Of a stretch of DNA of 64,000 nt, positions 1 through 12,580 are shown one piece after another (the stretch's first letter is position 1; every line of letters begins with the position of its first letter). The notes under the pieces were generated by a model. It had not been told where the DNA came from. It worked only from the letters and a program-made list of their open reading frames with translations, and searched no databases. A program made the translations under genes and the position numbers. This DNA is from Eupeodes corollae (taxonomy: Eukaryota; Arthropoda; Insecta; Diptera; Syrphidae): NCBI RefSeq assembly GCF_945859685.1, contig NC_079147.1:194353174-194417173 (forward strand), given 5' to 3'.

Positions 1-2
1 TG

Positions 3-227
3 CAATGCTATAACAAGAGTGCAATAAACATATCTAAAAACAACGTTTATCACGCACGTTCAAAGCACATTGACATAAGGCATCATTTCATTCGAGATCT
101 TATAGAAGATAATAAATTAAAAGTAGTTTATTTGAAAACTGAAGAGATGCCTGCTGATGTTCTAACCAAAGGACTCCCTGCTACAAAACATAACAACTGT
201 TGTACTCTCATTGGTATAAAAAAATGA
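3..227 (+). pseudogene. C-terminal end of copia-type Pol (RNase H), partial
   Basis: An open frame enters from the left edge and runs about 74 codons to a TGA at 225-227. It carries the hallmark end of Ty1/copia Pol: N-K-S-A-I near the start, then HARSKHIDIRHHFIRD, and close to the end the motif MPADVLTKGLP. In copia-type elements this is the last part of the RNase H domain, which removes the RNA template during reverse transcription in the virus-like particle. No stop or frameshift is visible in this piece, so the copy may be fairly young, but the rest lies outside the window. The polypurine tract and LTR follow directly, which confirms strand and type. Confidence 0.88.
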
Positions 228-228
228 A

Positions 229-240
229 AATCTAGTGGGG
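229..240 (+). other. Polypurine tract of the copia-type element
   Basis: Purine-rich AATCTAGTGGGG sits between the Pol stop codon and the TGTTGA that opens the presumed LTR. This is where the plus-strand primer of an LTR retrotransposon is expected. The assignment rests on position and composition. Confidence 0.6.
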
Positions 241-387
241 TGTTGAAAGTTGAGATTTGATGCTTTGTTTTTAAATACCTAGTTTATTTTATCGTTATCA
301 AATTGTACTAAATTTTATATGTTTGATGTATTGAAAATAAATATTATTACTGTTCAGAATCTTAAAGCCTCAATATTTGACTCAGCA
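241..387 (+). repeat. 3' LTR of the copia-type element (end tentative)
   Basis: The LTR starts TGTTGA directly after the polypurine tract. The right end is set at CTCAGCA (381-387), because TGTTGA and TCAGCA form a near-inverted terminal pair and TG...CA ends are typical. An AATAAA signal lies around 335-341. At 147 bp it would be a short LTR. The 5' copy is outside the window, so length and target duplication cannot be checked. Confidence 0.6.
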
Positions 388-3300
388 TTTTTGCCATAAG
401 TAATATACCTGTACCATGGAACATACAAATGTATACAAGTCTTATAAAATACATTTTATGACTACCTGTGTATCCTAAAAACTTCACTAAATACTTGACT
501 TGTCCAACAAGTCCAATTAAATACAAAAACATTGCTAATTTATTTCATTAGGCTTAGAACATAAGAACATGCCCATGTAGTTAACTTACTACACTAACTA
601 ACAAACAAGCTTGCAAAGATTTCTTTGATAAATTTTACAACAAACAAAAGGCACCCAATTCAATGTACAAACCAAGTCCATCACACGCCACAGTGCCTAT
701 ATAATTAAAATAAATTAATTTTATGAATATTTTCCTTTAATAGAGATGACAAGTTAAGATTAGAATTGAAAATAAGATTTTTAATAAGTTTTTACGTCAC
801 ACAACGATAACACTTATACTCTGCTTATATTTATAACGAGTGTATTCGGTTTGAGTATAGTAGGGGTGTTGTGTGTCCCTGAAAATAAATTACCCTTCAA
901 AAACAGTTCTTTGCCCTCTTTTTTTTTGTAAATAAGCAAAGGAAGGCATTTGGATATAAGTAGACCAATCAAAAGACCGACCTTTTCCATGTCAAAAACT
1001 CATCAAAATCAAGGCATACACTATTATTAGTGATGATGGTTTATAAAATAAGGAAAAGGCATTGACATTCTTCAACACTCTTGGCAACAAGTTTTGAGGG
1101 AGGTTATGTTAAAAGGAGAAGGAATGGCTTAGAAAATCAACACACAAAGCAGAATGCCTTGTCCTAGTATTTCTAAAAAAAATCCTTAAAAATATCAGTT
1201 AAAGAACTTTTTGGCCTAGACCTTCATAATCCCTGTTTGCGTTTCGTTTCCTTCCCCTTTTATTGTTGTTTCCGTTTCGTTTTGTTTGTTTGTTTGTATA
1301 AATAAACATTTCAATGTCATTCACATACTCGTAGTCACCTTGTCGTTGTCAGCATAAAATTTCCAAAGAAAAAACCCTTTTAAAGCTGAATAAGTCCTTT
1401 GTATAAAAATTGTAGAAATTGTTTACTTATGACATTGAAATCTACCCCAAAAAACACATCACACTTCCCACCCACAAGTTCATACTCACATACCCAGAAG
1501 ACATCTTGTTTTGACGCCTTTGAACTTTTTTTTTAATTAAAAATGGAAGAAATTCATAATTTCACTTCGCTTCCGAATCTGAAAAACCCTTCATTCCGAC
1601 AATCTAAGTCCTGAGAGGTTCTGAGGCAAACAAGAATATGAAAACAATTTTGTTACTTCCTTCGGAACTTCATTTTGTAATGCTGTAGATTATGCTTGGC
1701 AATTATAAAATTATGGTGCTACAATGGGAGTGAAATTAGAAAACAAAGTGAAATTAATAATATAAATGGCTTTGCCATGTCTTGAGGCGCGCAAACCGCA
1801 TAAGTACACAATTTTGTTAGTAGCAGTTTCGGTGGAAAATTTCAAGTAATTGTCAAAAAAGCAACTTCCTTTCTCTGCAGGCTGCAATCAGAAATGTGAA
1901 CAACATTTTGGGACTCTTTGCCCTCGTCATCTCTTTTTCGTCCTTGTTCTTTCTCTCTGTCTGTGAGTGGTGTTTGGGGACAGGGACAAATATTTTGCCC
2001 TTTTCAGGCACAGCTACTATTCTTATATGAAAATGTCCTTGCAAAATGTTCCACTACATTTCCTTCAATGTTAATTTAAGTTGACTCCATCAGCACTTTT
2101 ATGTAAGCAACCAAAATTTTGAAATCGTGTGCAAGAGATTTAACCAACTTTTCAACAAAAATAAAACAAAACCAGAAAATCGTCCTTAATCTAAAGACAC
2201 ACAAAAATAAGTCTGCTTTTGTCATTAATCTTTTTTTCGGTTGATCCTTTTGGTTGTTGTTTTAAAGAGAACGAAAGGATAATGTGCATTAATTTGGTTT
2301 GAAAAGACATTTTTGTAAATGAATCTCATTATCCTTACTGCAATGGAAAATTATATTTCTAATTAAGAAGTTCTTTTGTTGTGAGTGATGATAATATACA
2401 TACACTATAAGTCTATAAGATGGAAAGACGAGGGGGTGGATGTTGGGTGTAAACGATGAAGAAAACAACGACAACGAGCTATAAGGACGCGGGCGACGGC
2501 GGAAAAGACTTTAAGTGACAAACAACTAGAGAAAGGACAAAGAAAATAGGTAGAAGTCGTTTAATTAGCATGCAATTATCCTTTTAAACGAAAACTTGAA
2601 TTAAGTAAAATTATTTTACAGTATTCTTGTCATTCTCTGGTGAAGTTAGGGTATTATTGTATCGTTACTTTTGATGTTTCTTATTTTGTAAATAGTTGTT
2701 TCTTGAAAATGTTTTGTAAATTAAAATTTTTTAATACACTTATAATGTCAACGTGTCTTCGTAAGGATACTCGATTCAAAAAGTTAAGTTTCTTCCAAGA
2801 TTTGTTATGAGTATGAGTGATGGTGTAAATAATAAATTTTGATTTTACTTTGGTTAGGTGAGGAAACAAAATTTATATTTATTTAACATTAATTAAGGAG
2901 TTCTCGTGATCTTGTAGTTAAAGCTTCTTTGAATGAGACTTAACAAAGGGTTTCTAGGATTGAGAACTCAATTATTTAAAGTGTATTAAATACTAAAATG
3001 TTTGCTTTTTGAACTGTCACATTTCTAAAAATTGGACCACATATCAAGGACGGTATTTTTCTTGTTAGATGATATGATAGGAACTGGTTTCGGACTTAAA
3101 TGTTTTTGTTTATATTTGGAAAGGTATACAAAAAATACAAATTAAATTTTGGAAAACATTGATTCTGAGCTCATATTAGTTCAAGGACTCATAGAGATAT
3201 TTACTGAAAACTTATTTTATTTTATACACAATGTATTTTTTAACATGCTTAAAATATTAGGAAAATTGAATAAATTGCTTTTTTATAAAAATTAAAGTGC

Positions 3301-4067
3301 TAACAAAAATATTAAGGTACTTATTTAAGGTTTCGAAAAACTCAACAAAAAAAAAATCAATCTTAATGTTTTTATATGTTAATGATAATTTGTATTCGCA
3401 ATTTAACAATTTTTTCGAAGCTAAAGAACATTTTAAAGCATACAAATTTCAAAATAAGGAATTTTTTCCTCTAAACAGTGGGAGCCATTTACATAAAATG
3501 CGACATCACAAACTTGGTATTGTTTCCAAAAATCTACTTTAAAAAAGTACATACGTTATATGATTACAAAATATACCTGTAGAATAGGTTTATCTTCGAA
3601 AATTGGACTGTACATCTGAAAAAAACTTATTTTTTTTTTAATTATATGTACATATATACAAAAACATATTTTCAAATTGGTTCATTAGTTCATAAGAAAT
3701 TTCAAAAAACTATTAAACGGATTAATGGAGAGAAGGTACCCTGGGGAGGGGTAGTGTATCCTTCTGAAGGAAAATAAAAATCCATTTTTTTATTTAAAGA
3801 AGCCAATTTAAGAAACAAAATTTTACAAGCAATCCCGTTTTTAAACCTGTATTTTAAAGTGGAGGCAGAAGAACAACTCTATACCATCGAAATATCATTT
3901 TTTATTAAAATGTCGAGTTCGAAATAGAACCACTTAAGCCCTACTTAAATGTTACAACTTACTGAGAATGGTTAGCTTTACAATTACCATACAATTAAAG
4001 ACTTTAAGATAAACAAAAAAGTTTTTGATCGATATCGATGTTTTGTATTTATTTTTTTACGTCCTCA
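388..4067. other. No gene seen; AT-rich non-coding DNA
   Basis: Only short random-looking open frames occur on both strands, with no recognisable domain or splice pattern. The one identified piece is a dispersed repeat at 3541-3609, listed separately. Confidence 0.6.
3541..3609 (+). repeat. Dispersed repeat Rep-B, copy 1
   Basis: It starts AAAAAAGTACATACG and runs through ATATACCTGTAGAATA to TTTATCTTCGAA. A diverged copy in the same orientation is at 24073-24180, and part of it recurs at 24800-24870. No coding content is seen and the family is unknown. Confidence 0.5.
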
Positions 4068-5355
4068 AACCTGTTAAGTCCGTTTGGAACCCCTTAAGGG
4101 GCATACGCCTCTACTTACGCCTATGCCCCATCGTGTACGGTTTTCGGAGATGTGTTTCAGCTCCTTCCAATTCTTGCCTAGTGACGCTGATTCCGCCTTG
4201 ACTGTCATGCGCCTGTCCTTCTCGGTCATCCAGTTCTTCTGCCATCTTGTGTGAGCGGGTTTCACTGCATTGCTTGGCCTGCAATGCAGTCGCTACCTTT
4301 TTGAATCGTATGTCCAATCCATTTCCACTAACGTCTTCGTAGTATAGATTCTATAGGTTCCTGATCTGTTCTTATATGAAGGACCTCATTTTGTATGCGG
4401 TTTGGCCAAAAAATCCTAAAGATGTTACGAAGATATCTATTCACGAATATTTTTAGCTTTCTTGTAATGGCTGAAGTGACCTTCCAAGTGCTGCACCCAT
4501 AAAGAAGCACCGACTCGACATTTGTGCGATACAGTTGTTGCTTTGTTCTTAAGCTGATAAAATTAGTCCTCAAAATTTTTGACAACATACCGAACGCTCC
4601 TTTTTCTTTGCCGATGCGCAGGTTCCGCTTTCGATGGAATAGATACTTCCAAGTTATAGGAAGCTCTCCACTTTTTCCATTAATATTGATTTGAGAGGAT
4701 GGTCAGGTTCCGAGGCTGATCATTTTTGTTTTGTCGGAATTAATTTTTAGCCCCACAACTTCTGCTTCTTTCTCAACACTTCTTGTCATTTGATGAAGAT
4801 CCATGATCCTATGAGAAAGTAAGCAAACATCGTCTGCGTAATCCAAGTGCTTTAAGTAGGATGTCAAAGTCCATTTGATCCTTCCGTTACCTAACAAAGC
4901 TGCAGCCAGTACATCGCTTATCACCAACAAAAACAATATTGGAGACAGAATACAGCCCTGTCTGACTCCGCTTCGGACTTCAAAATCATCTGACATCGTG
5001 CAGAACGTGACACGTGGATCCATCATAAGTTGCTTTAATAATAGCAATTAGTTTTTCTGGGATGCCTCTCCTCCGTAAAGCTAACCAGATATACTTCCTG
5101 TTAAAGCTATCAAAGGCGTTCTCGATGTCAATAAACTGCAGCAGTAGGTAGTGGCTGTTGATATAATCAACACAGGAGGATCCAGCGCGGAATCCTGCTT
5201 GTTTGGCATCGAGTGTGGCCTCAAAGTGTGCTCTGATGCGTTCCATTATGACCTTTGTTGCTATTTTGGCAACGGCAGGTGGAACGCAAATTCCTCTCCA
5301 GTTTTCGTACTTTGTAAAATCTCCTTTTTTAGAAGCTCTAATTAGAGGAGTCTGG
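4068..5355 (-). mobile_element. LINE remnant: RT to C-terminal domain
   Basis: This is the 3' half of a non-LTR retrotransposon, read on the minus strand from about 5355 down. In order: RT fingers (KYENWRGICVPPAVAKI, then QAGFRAGSSCVDYI), the first catalytic block FIDIENAFDSFNRKYIW, the GVRQGCILSPILF block, and the active site LDYADDVCLLS with both aspartates present. After these comes a C-terminal region with LLYGCSTWKVT and FVNRYLRNIFRI. The last part carries R-W-x(n)-ELKHISENRTRW, typical of the tail of RTE/CR1-like LINEs. The frame breaks several times (around 5040, 4690, 4590 and 4300), so it is dead. The 5' part, including the endonuclease, is missing, as expected of 5'-truncated LINE insertions. 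The clade is not certain. Confidence 0.85.
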
Positions 5356-5424
5356 CATTTTGAGGACCTTCACTTCCTGCGACCAGAAGCGTCCTGACCA
5401 TTACATGGAGTATAATCACAATTA

Positions 5425-6740
5425 TAAAATTCTTTGCCACAAAAGACTTTACGGAAGCCCAAGCACACCACCTTGCAAGGCGTCACAAATCCTCTAAGTT
5501 TTGGAACCTGGTCCAAAAACTTAATTTAACAAAATGTAATATTACTCCGAAACTTAATTCAAATAGACTGCAAACATATTTAGAGCAATTTTTAAACCAA
5601 AAGCGCCAAAAAAGTTTCTGTATCAGTATATCAAACCTGATTTCAAAACTAATATTTAGGATGCACCAATTTCAAAGATATGGTACAGATACTCTTGTTG
5701 TATCTGCAACAGCAGTATTCAACCAGATATTTGAGGAAGTAACCATCTCAAACCAGTTTAGCGATGTCTTGATTTTCCCAATCATCAATAAGGAATGCAC
5801 TGAAGTTCCGTAAAACTACGGAGGAATCTGGATTTTGAACTCTTCATATAAGATATTTACAGCGATTGTGCTCACTCATTCAAATGAATTGATAAATACT
5901 AATAATCTGTTCAGTGAATTCCAAGCTGGCTTCAGATTGGAATACTTCACCGTCGATTACATTTTTTTACTTCGCTCGATTACTGATTCGTTTCTATCGA
6001 GAAATAAGGAACTATTTGCATTTTCGTTGATTTTAAAGCTACGGATAGGAATGTCACTAATGTTCGGTACAGAATTGCAAAATGTATACTATTGCAAAAT
6101 GTATATATAAAATACTATCAAAGAATTAGTGTGGAATGCTTATTAAAGTTGGTTCCAAGCTAAATAAGGAGTTAGACAGAGTTGTGCACTCTGTGCAAGT
6201 TTGTTTGCAGTCTTCACGACATTGTCCTGCTTGCGTAAACTCCGCAGATCCTTAAGCTAGTGATAAATAAGCTTGCTGAATATTGTTAAAGGTAAAAACC
6301 TAGTGGTAAATTTAAATAAATCCAAAGTAATGGTTTTTAAGAATGGCGGATGAAGATCGTGTGCAAGTGAGCAATTTCACTATAATGGTGAAAGAGTAGA
6401 GTCTGCTTTACTTAGAACTTGAGCATGGAAAAACATTTCACTGACAAACTCGTTAAAGCGGAAACAGCTATAAACGAAGCATGAAAGCAATTCTTTAATA
6501 ATAAGGAAATTACGCATTCCAGTAAAATCAGGGTCTTCGAAGCTATATCGCAATCAGTTACGTTTTATGCAGCGCAAGTGTAGGGAGGTCGGAAATATGA
6601 ACACCTTCATTCGACTACGCCAAAATACAAGATCATGTTGGAAACGGGTTTATCCTCATCCTCAAAGCTCTCGATATGCCAAGTTATCGTCTTCCAAGTA
6701 GTAGTTTTTCAAACAATCCAGTTGCAAAGTGGGTGGTTTA
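5425..6740 (+). mobile_element. Old LINE remnant (RT and C-terminal region)
   Basis: One plus-strand frame, entering around 5430, reads as a decayed pre-RT and RT region (FTEAQAHHLARRHKSSKFW, then KIFTAIVLTHSNELIN, then FSEFQAGFRLEYFTVDYIF). It is broken by TAA at about 5811 and again near 6108. Further right, pieces survive in changing frames: NKSKVMVFKNGG near 6320 (RT palm/thumb) and the end of a C-terminal domain (SSKIRVFEAISQSVTFYAAQ near 6530). The catalytic aspartates are not preserved. It abuts the minus-strand LINE at 4068-5355 head to head and belongs to a different family. Clade unknown. Confidence 0.75.
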
Positions 6741-9056
6741 AAGACTTGATAACTAGCCGAGCAGGTGGATGTTGACCTGAACTTTAGTAACCATGACTCA
6801 TGGCATATACTCCTGATGCGTATAAAAGAAATGTAAAGGTTTAATTTTCCTCATATTAACGGCCTAAACAAAAGTTTGGTCACGTTTTTGGTTTTAAATT
6901 TATTAAGGAATTCCATATTAACATGTCACTCGCATCCTAAAAAATCTCTTCCAGGTCAAGCTTCAGCATAATTCACCATCAAAATTTAAATTAAATAATG
7001 AAAATAAATAATTTGTCTTCAACCAAATTTCATATTTTCTAAGTTCGAATTACCACGCGTTAAAATTAAATCATATTTGCACATGTTTTCCTAAAAATCT
7101 AAAAAAAAATTCCTCGTTAAACAAGTTATAAGTTATTCAGAATTTACGCGCGGAGCCTTATTTCCAAAAAGTTTTTCTTTTTCCCCTCTTTGTTTATTTG
7201 AGCTGCGTCAATGATGATAATTCCCTCATTATTCAAATCCCAAACATTCATAATAAACAACTTGTTTAAATTACAAATAAAACCTTAATTAACCACACTC
7301 CTCTTACAAATTCCAAAAAAAGGTCTTTAGGGCCGCATTTCAAAAAGATGAAACGCTTTCCAAACTAACGTTGTTGTTTAGGCAACCGCAAATACATATT
7401 TTTTTCGTCTTGTGAAATCCTATTTGAAAATATGAATACAAAAATAGGAAATAAATTAAAAATTGCAATCGTCCATATACAGGACGAAAAATGGGATGAG
7501 CGGAAAAAAGCAACTTAACGCCATCATGATATAAAATCCCATTAAACTTAGACTTACTTACTCTCTGCAGGACATGGACCGTTGGGAGATAAAAAGAAAA
7601 AAAAAACTGCTAGCAAAAAATAAGAAAAGTGCTTAAAAAAAAATAAGAAAACGTGAAGCAAATAAAATGTATTATATATTTTCCGAGGCTCATCCTTTTT
7701 CCGTCACCATCTCAATCTTTATCTCCATCTCGAGCTTAAGATTAAACAACACAACTTTAGAGTTTGGACATTAGAAATGCATCTTGTCTATCCAAGTTAT
7801 CCATCAATTTTCCACAGCGAAACTGATATAGATATCCTTCTTAAGGAGTAGGACAGGGGAACAAGATAGTTTTTGTTGCAAATGGAATAAAACCCAACGA
7901 GCTACTGACCAAGTTTTTCTTCGTCCTTTCTTCGTTTTTTTTTACTTTTTTCTTGCGAATTTAAATGACATTTCGTTCGCACACACAAATCCAATTTAGT
8001 GTAATTTTTTATCGCAAATGTGCAGGATCCAGGATGTGCTCTCGGTTCGGATGAGGATTTCCTTGGGTCTTGGCAGCTTTTACTGTTTATTCTATATCCG
8101 TTTCTAGGCCTTTAGGGATACTTATGTTGCCTATATCCTAACCTAAAGTATATATTTTAATGTTCTTATAGTTATACAACAATATACTTCATATATAAAT
8201 TTAGTTTTGTGAGAATATAGTCATTTCACTCTTGGATGTCCTTTTGGGATTGTATAGGAATTATATTTGCATTTTACTTCTAGAAACTTTGATTGTGCAA
8301 AAGGATGAAAATGCTGAAAGGCCAAACAGAGAAATAAGGACGACGACGTTTATTTACTGGAAGGATACGAAAAATACGGTACACAGTACCTTATGAGTGA
8401 ATTATTAAGAAAAACACACTCATACCATACATACAAACACACTTTCTATAAGGTTGTGCCTCAAAGGAGCTACTATATGCTTCATAAGTAGAATTAATAT
8501 TAGATCGTCTTTTTCGTTTCGAAAATATTCATTTTCCATTTTAGTCTTTTGTTGTTTTTTTTAGTTCGTTGAAATGGATTAAGCTTATGGACAAAATGGC
8601 ATTGGGGATTTATGAATATTCAATGAAAATGTAAATGTTACTCTCATAAAATTACAATGAACGCATAGCTATATAAATGGGAGAGGTGAGTCTGGCCTGT
8701 GCAAGCAGCGAGGTAAACGTGAAAGCCACTAGTGGAAAATGTTTTTTTATTTTGTTTCTAATGAGGTCAGTTATTCCAGGATGTTTTTTACCTGCCTTTT
8801 TTTGAGCTCCGGACACAGATGTTACGTAATCCAGACTAAGTAAGGTATTTTTTATACTTAGTTTTTGAGGCAAAACTTTTATAATGGATTACCGCGTTTG
8901 GGAATTTATAAGCTTATCGCATAAAGTTTTGGAATTAGATTATGCGAATTTCTAAACAAAGTTTTAGCATATTTGGTGTGATAAAAGGAATTTAAATAAA
9001 TGTTAATAGAACTTTTATTTGTTGCGATAGGAGGATTTTTGAAAAATAAAGGAAAG

Positions 9057-9100
9057 CCCTATGCGTAGATTATAGTTACGCAGATATCTACGCATTAAGG
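9057..9100. other. Inverted repeat / hairpin
   Basis: ATGCGTAGAT at 9061-9070 is matched exactly by its reverse complement ATCTACGCAT at 9086-9095. CCCT just outside the left arm and AGGG outside the right arm extend the stem with a 2-nt bulge. The loop is about 15 nt. There is no T-run that would suggest a terminator; it may be the remnant of a palindromic transposon end. Confidence 0.6.
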
Positions 9101-9409
9101 GTCAGTTTTAAGTTGCACACCCAAACATAACGATAAACATTTTAGGCTTAGTTTGGGTTAGAGGTATTCATTCTATAAAAATTTCCACTTTGGGGAGGCC
9201 CAGGCATTCGCATAGCGCAGTTAAAGCTAATAGTGTCATTTTCTGCAATTCTACAATAGAAGGTGCTACAAATCGGGATCAACTCGATGCATGAACTCTC
9301 TTCGAGCCCCATGACAGTTTTAACAGCTCGTTTTTTTTTAGTGCAAAATTAAAGAATTTGACTTTCTTTAAATTAATGAACAGGGTTGGAATTGGTTAAG
9401 GTGATAATT

Positions 9410-9431
9410 GACTATCATATTTTTGATAGTC
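9410..9431. other. Short perfect inverted repeat
   Basis: GACTATCA at 9410-9417 pairs with TGATAGTC at 9424-9431 across a 6-nt T-rich loop. Chance cannot be excluded in such AT-rich DNA. Confidence 0.45.
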
Positions 9432-9623
9432 CAAGTGACTACCATTTTCATTCCGTCTGTGTAAGATGATTCAACTAAGTTCAATTTAATTGAACAATTT
9501 CAGATAAGAATTGTCACAATGCATTTGTTGCTACGGTGAAATTTTAAAATGATCCCTATAAAATATGTATTTACATATATTTCATCAAGTAGAGTACACA
9601 GCTCTTATAGACTACTTATAAAT

Positions 9624-10725
9624 TTCCCATAGGAAGGTATTGTAATTGGTCCGATTTGTCAGATTGAAAATTTTGACATTTCTCGACGTTTCTAGAATTG
9701 AAATAAAAGATTTTTTGAAAGATGTCTGTGCGTGCGTATGTACGAACGTTGGTACGTCCGTAAGTCCGTACGGACGTACCTTCGCGATGTTTTTTTCGTC
9801 GTCCATAGCTCAAGAACCAGTAAGGATACCGACTTCAAATAAATTTTGTTATACAGATAATAAGGCAGAAAGATGAAGAATGGGCTCTCAGCAGTTTAAA
9901 AAAAGGTGTTCATTTTGGGTAACCCTAAATGTCTCATGAACCAAAAACGCTAGAAACTTGAATTAAATTTTATATAATATATTGTATTGTAACAATAAAC
10001 TGTTTTGTTTCATATGTAAATCAAAAAAACTGAAAAAAATGTGTCACCAAAACAATTTTGTGCAACGAAAAATAACGTTGTGAACATCTGGTAAGATCTT
10101 GAAGGCAAACGAATTGACAATTTTTTATTATAAAAAATAAAAACCTAAGAAAAAATTAGTCAAAGTTGGTAAAAATTGAATTTTGACTCAAACATACTTT
10201 CAAAAATTTGAGATTGTGGCTTCCAACGTATTTTATCTTATAAGCAATATTGTTTTCAACATTCTGTAAAATTTTGAGAAAATCCGATTTGACAGCTTTT
10301 TTTACAAAAAATAAAAACCCAAACAAAAAAATGAAAAAAAAAAACGTTTTTAAAAATTTGATTTTCTACTCAAATCAAAACTTTGAGATATTGGCTTTAA
10401 ATTACTTATATCACTTAATGGCAACATTTGTTGAACATTTGAAAAAAATGGAATTGACAGTTTTTTTTACAAAAAATAAAAACTTGAAAGAAAATTTAAC
10501 AAAAGTTGGTAAAAATGATTTTCTACTCAAATATCAAATATTTCATTCATCCAATTTATAAAAATTTAAGAAATGCTACTAAAATTGGCAAATAAAATTT
10601 TTCGACTAAGAATCTATTTAACAAAACTAAATATTCAAACTAAACTATTTCTTTATATGAAAAACCCTACATCCTCGACAGAGAGGAATGGAAGTTATCA
10701 GTGCGCGTCGCATCCCAGGTTCCTT
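9624..10725 (+). mobile_element. Rep-A interspersed repeat, copy A
   Basis: This is a non-coding repeat with recognisable blocks shared among at least eight places in the window. Left block: CCATAGGAAGG, then GGTCCGATTT and TTTCTCGACGTTTC. Core: a GTACGTCC-rich palindrome (9751-9780). Then CATAGCTCAAGAACCAGTA and a block with ACCAAAAACGCTAG followed by ACTTGAATTAAATTTTATA. Next come about three diverged units of about 160-175 bp, each marked by TTTTACAAAAAATAAAAAC (near 10119, 10298 and 10461). It ends in the conserved motif around GGAAGTTATCAGTG and GCATCCCAG (10685-10719). No transposase frame is present, so it is non-autonomous. The full order matches copy C at 25195-25963 read on the other strand. 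Class unknown. Confidence 0.75.
9751..9780. other. Perfect 12-bp palindrome in the Rep-A core
   Basis: GGTACGTCCGTA (9751-9762) is repeated as its exact reverse complement TACGGACGTACC (9769-9780) with a 6-nt loop. It follows the GTGCGTGCGTATGTACG stretch. It is much more GC-rich than its surroundings. Confidence 0.7.
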
Positions 10726-11031
10726 AATAAACAATACAAATAATTAAACTCCATACATTGGAAAAAATCTACATTTCCATTCGTACACTCTGAATTTGCC
10801 TGTGACTATTAAAACTGAACTAAGTGTCAAATATTACACTTATCCTTTTTTTTTCTTTAACTTTATCAAGAGTCGTGTTTCCAAAAGAATATTCAAAACA
10901 TAAAGGTGATGAAATACGACAGATTGTAAGACTCTGACACTTAGATACATATACAAATATTAATATTGTTTACACACCAATTATATGAATTGAATAAGTC
11001 TCTTTGCAACTTTAAACAATCTGATAATTTT
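10726..11031. other. No feature seen
   Basis: AT-rich spacer between Rep-A copy A and the truncated LINE. Nothing recognised. Confidence 0.5.
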
Positions 11032-12580
11032 TTACACCATGTAGTACATTTTCAAATCGTCAGCAAACGTTAGACATTGTGAATGAACAAGAACATCTGA
11101 AATATCATTGACAAGAAGAAGAAACAGCAAAAGGCCCAGATGATTTCCTTGGGAGACACCGGATGTAACCCTTATAACATCAGTGAGCGTATTGCCAATA
11201 CCAACAAATTCGGTTTGTTCACTCAGATACAACTGAAACCATTTTAATAGATTAGAGTGAAAACCATACCCATGAAGCTTTCGAAGCAAGATATGATGAT
11301 CAACACTATCGAATGCTTTGACTAAATCAGTATAGATCACATCGCACTGAAAACGTTGCTCGAGTGTTGTAAGCACAAAATTAAAAAAATTATAAGATTT
11401 GTGTCAGTGATTACTTCTTTTAATAAAAGTATAAGTTTCCTATCAATCAACTTTTCGAAAAGTTTTGGGATAACTGATATTTTACAAAATGGACGATAGT
11501 TCTTGACATCAATCTTTAAACCAGCTTTGTAAATAGGAAGTATAAAATAGTTTTTCCAAGATTTAAGAAATATGCCTGACTCAATAGACCGGTTGAATAT
11601 AACGTAAGGGGCAAAGCAATTGCCTGCGCGGTATTTTTAAAAAGTATTGGTTGAAAACCATCCAATCCTGCTTTTTTATCTAAGGTTAGCATGTTTAACT
11701 CTTCTATAACTTCGTTTGAGATATTCAAATTTCCAAAATTTAATGAATTTATAGAATTATTATGAAAAGATGTTGTGTCTTGATTTGAAACCACATTTAC
11801 GGATTGAAAATATTTGGCCAACAAATTGCAAACGGTTGAAAGGATGCGATCGATTTTATTCAAAAAGCTATTAATCTGCTTAAAATAAAACTCAGCTAAT
11901 CTATCAACAACTTCACTTGCCCAATCGTACCTAACATTAAAAGGAAACAAACATTTGAATTTTTTGTCATAAATCCATTTAAGGATGGCAAGTTTAAATC
12001 TCCTAAAATAATTACATGCTGATTAATTTTTAAATTTTCAAGCACTTTGCAGCAGTTATTTATATGCAGTTTATAAAATTCCACCTAACTCTTTGGAGGA
12101 ATATAACTAAAAATAATAATATAATCTCATAAACTATAAGTTGGTCAATATCATGACTTACATTAATACTTGTTGATAAAAAAAACAATCTCAATACGAG
12201 AAAAGGATGATCTGACTGCTACCAAAAAACCTCCACCTCTTTCAAAACCTGGTGTGTTGGGACATCGATCTTTGCGGAAAACATTATAATCATTTTTATT
12301 AAAAAGCTCGAAAGTATGATGATTTTCATTGAACCAAGTTTCTGAGAAAGCAATGATGTCATATTGTTGCGAAAAGAAAAAGATTAAGGTTTCATTAAGT
12401 TTAGTTCGAAGTCCACCAGTGTAAAGGTAGAAGAATAAATATGATTTCTCATGCGTGGGCGATAAAGTATCGCTTTTAGACATGGATGTTGGCGGAAGAT
12501 TTCCACGTGTTTCAGCATCAATGCTTCTACTTTTTAATTTTAAAAGATGCCGCAGAAACACCAAGTTTGAAATTTAAAAA
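11032..12580 (-). mobile_element. LINE remnant: endonuclease plus RT, cut at the active site
   Basis: Read on the minus strand from about 12560. An endonuclease N-terminal part (YTGGLRTKLNETLIFF, then YDIIAFSETWFNENH, then ERGGGFLVAVRSSF) is followed, after frame breaks, by the endonuclease block VIILGDLNLPSL near 12000. Next is a linker with KKAGLDGFQPILFK (the usual GxDGIP block before RT). Then comes RT with DVIYTDLVKAFDSVDHHIL, SGVSQGNHLGLLLF and the active-site block LTFADDLKMYYM. Homology stops right after FADD at 11032, so the 3' end of the element is missing. Loss of the 3' end is unusual for a LINE and implies a later deletion or rearrangement. The same family seems to supply the fragments at 15430, 28191 and 58290. 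It is probably in the Jockey/CR1 superfamily; the clade is not certain. Confidence 0.82.

Larger units (their letters stand above)
6741..9623. other. No gene seen; AT-rich, with two hairpins
   Basis: No coding frame is recognised on either strand. Two perfect-stem inverted repeats (9057-9100 and 9410-9431) are listed separately. Confidence 0.55.

Noticed and set aside
9616..9876. Open frames over the Rep-A core
   Set aside because: They arise from the palindromic GTACGTCC/CGTACG words on both strands and show no domain.
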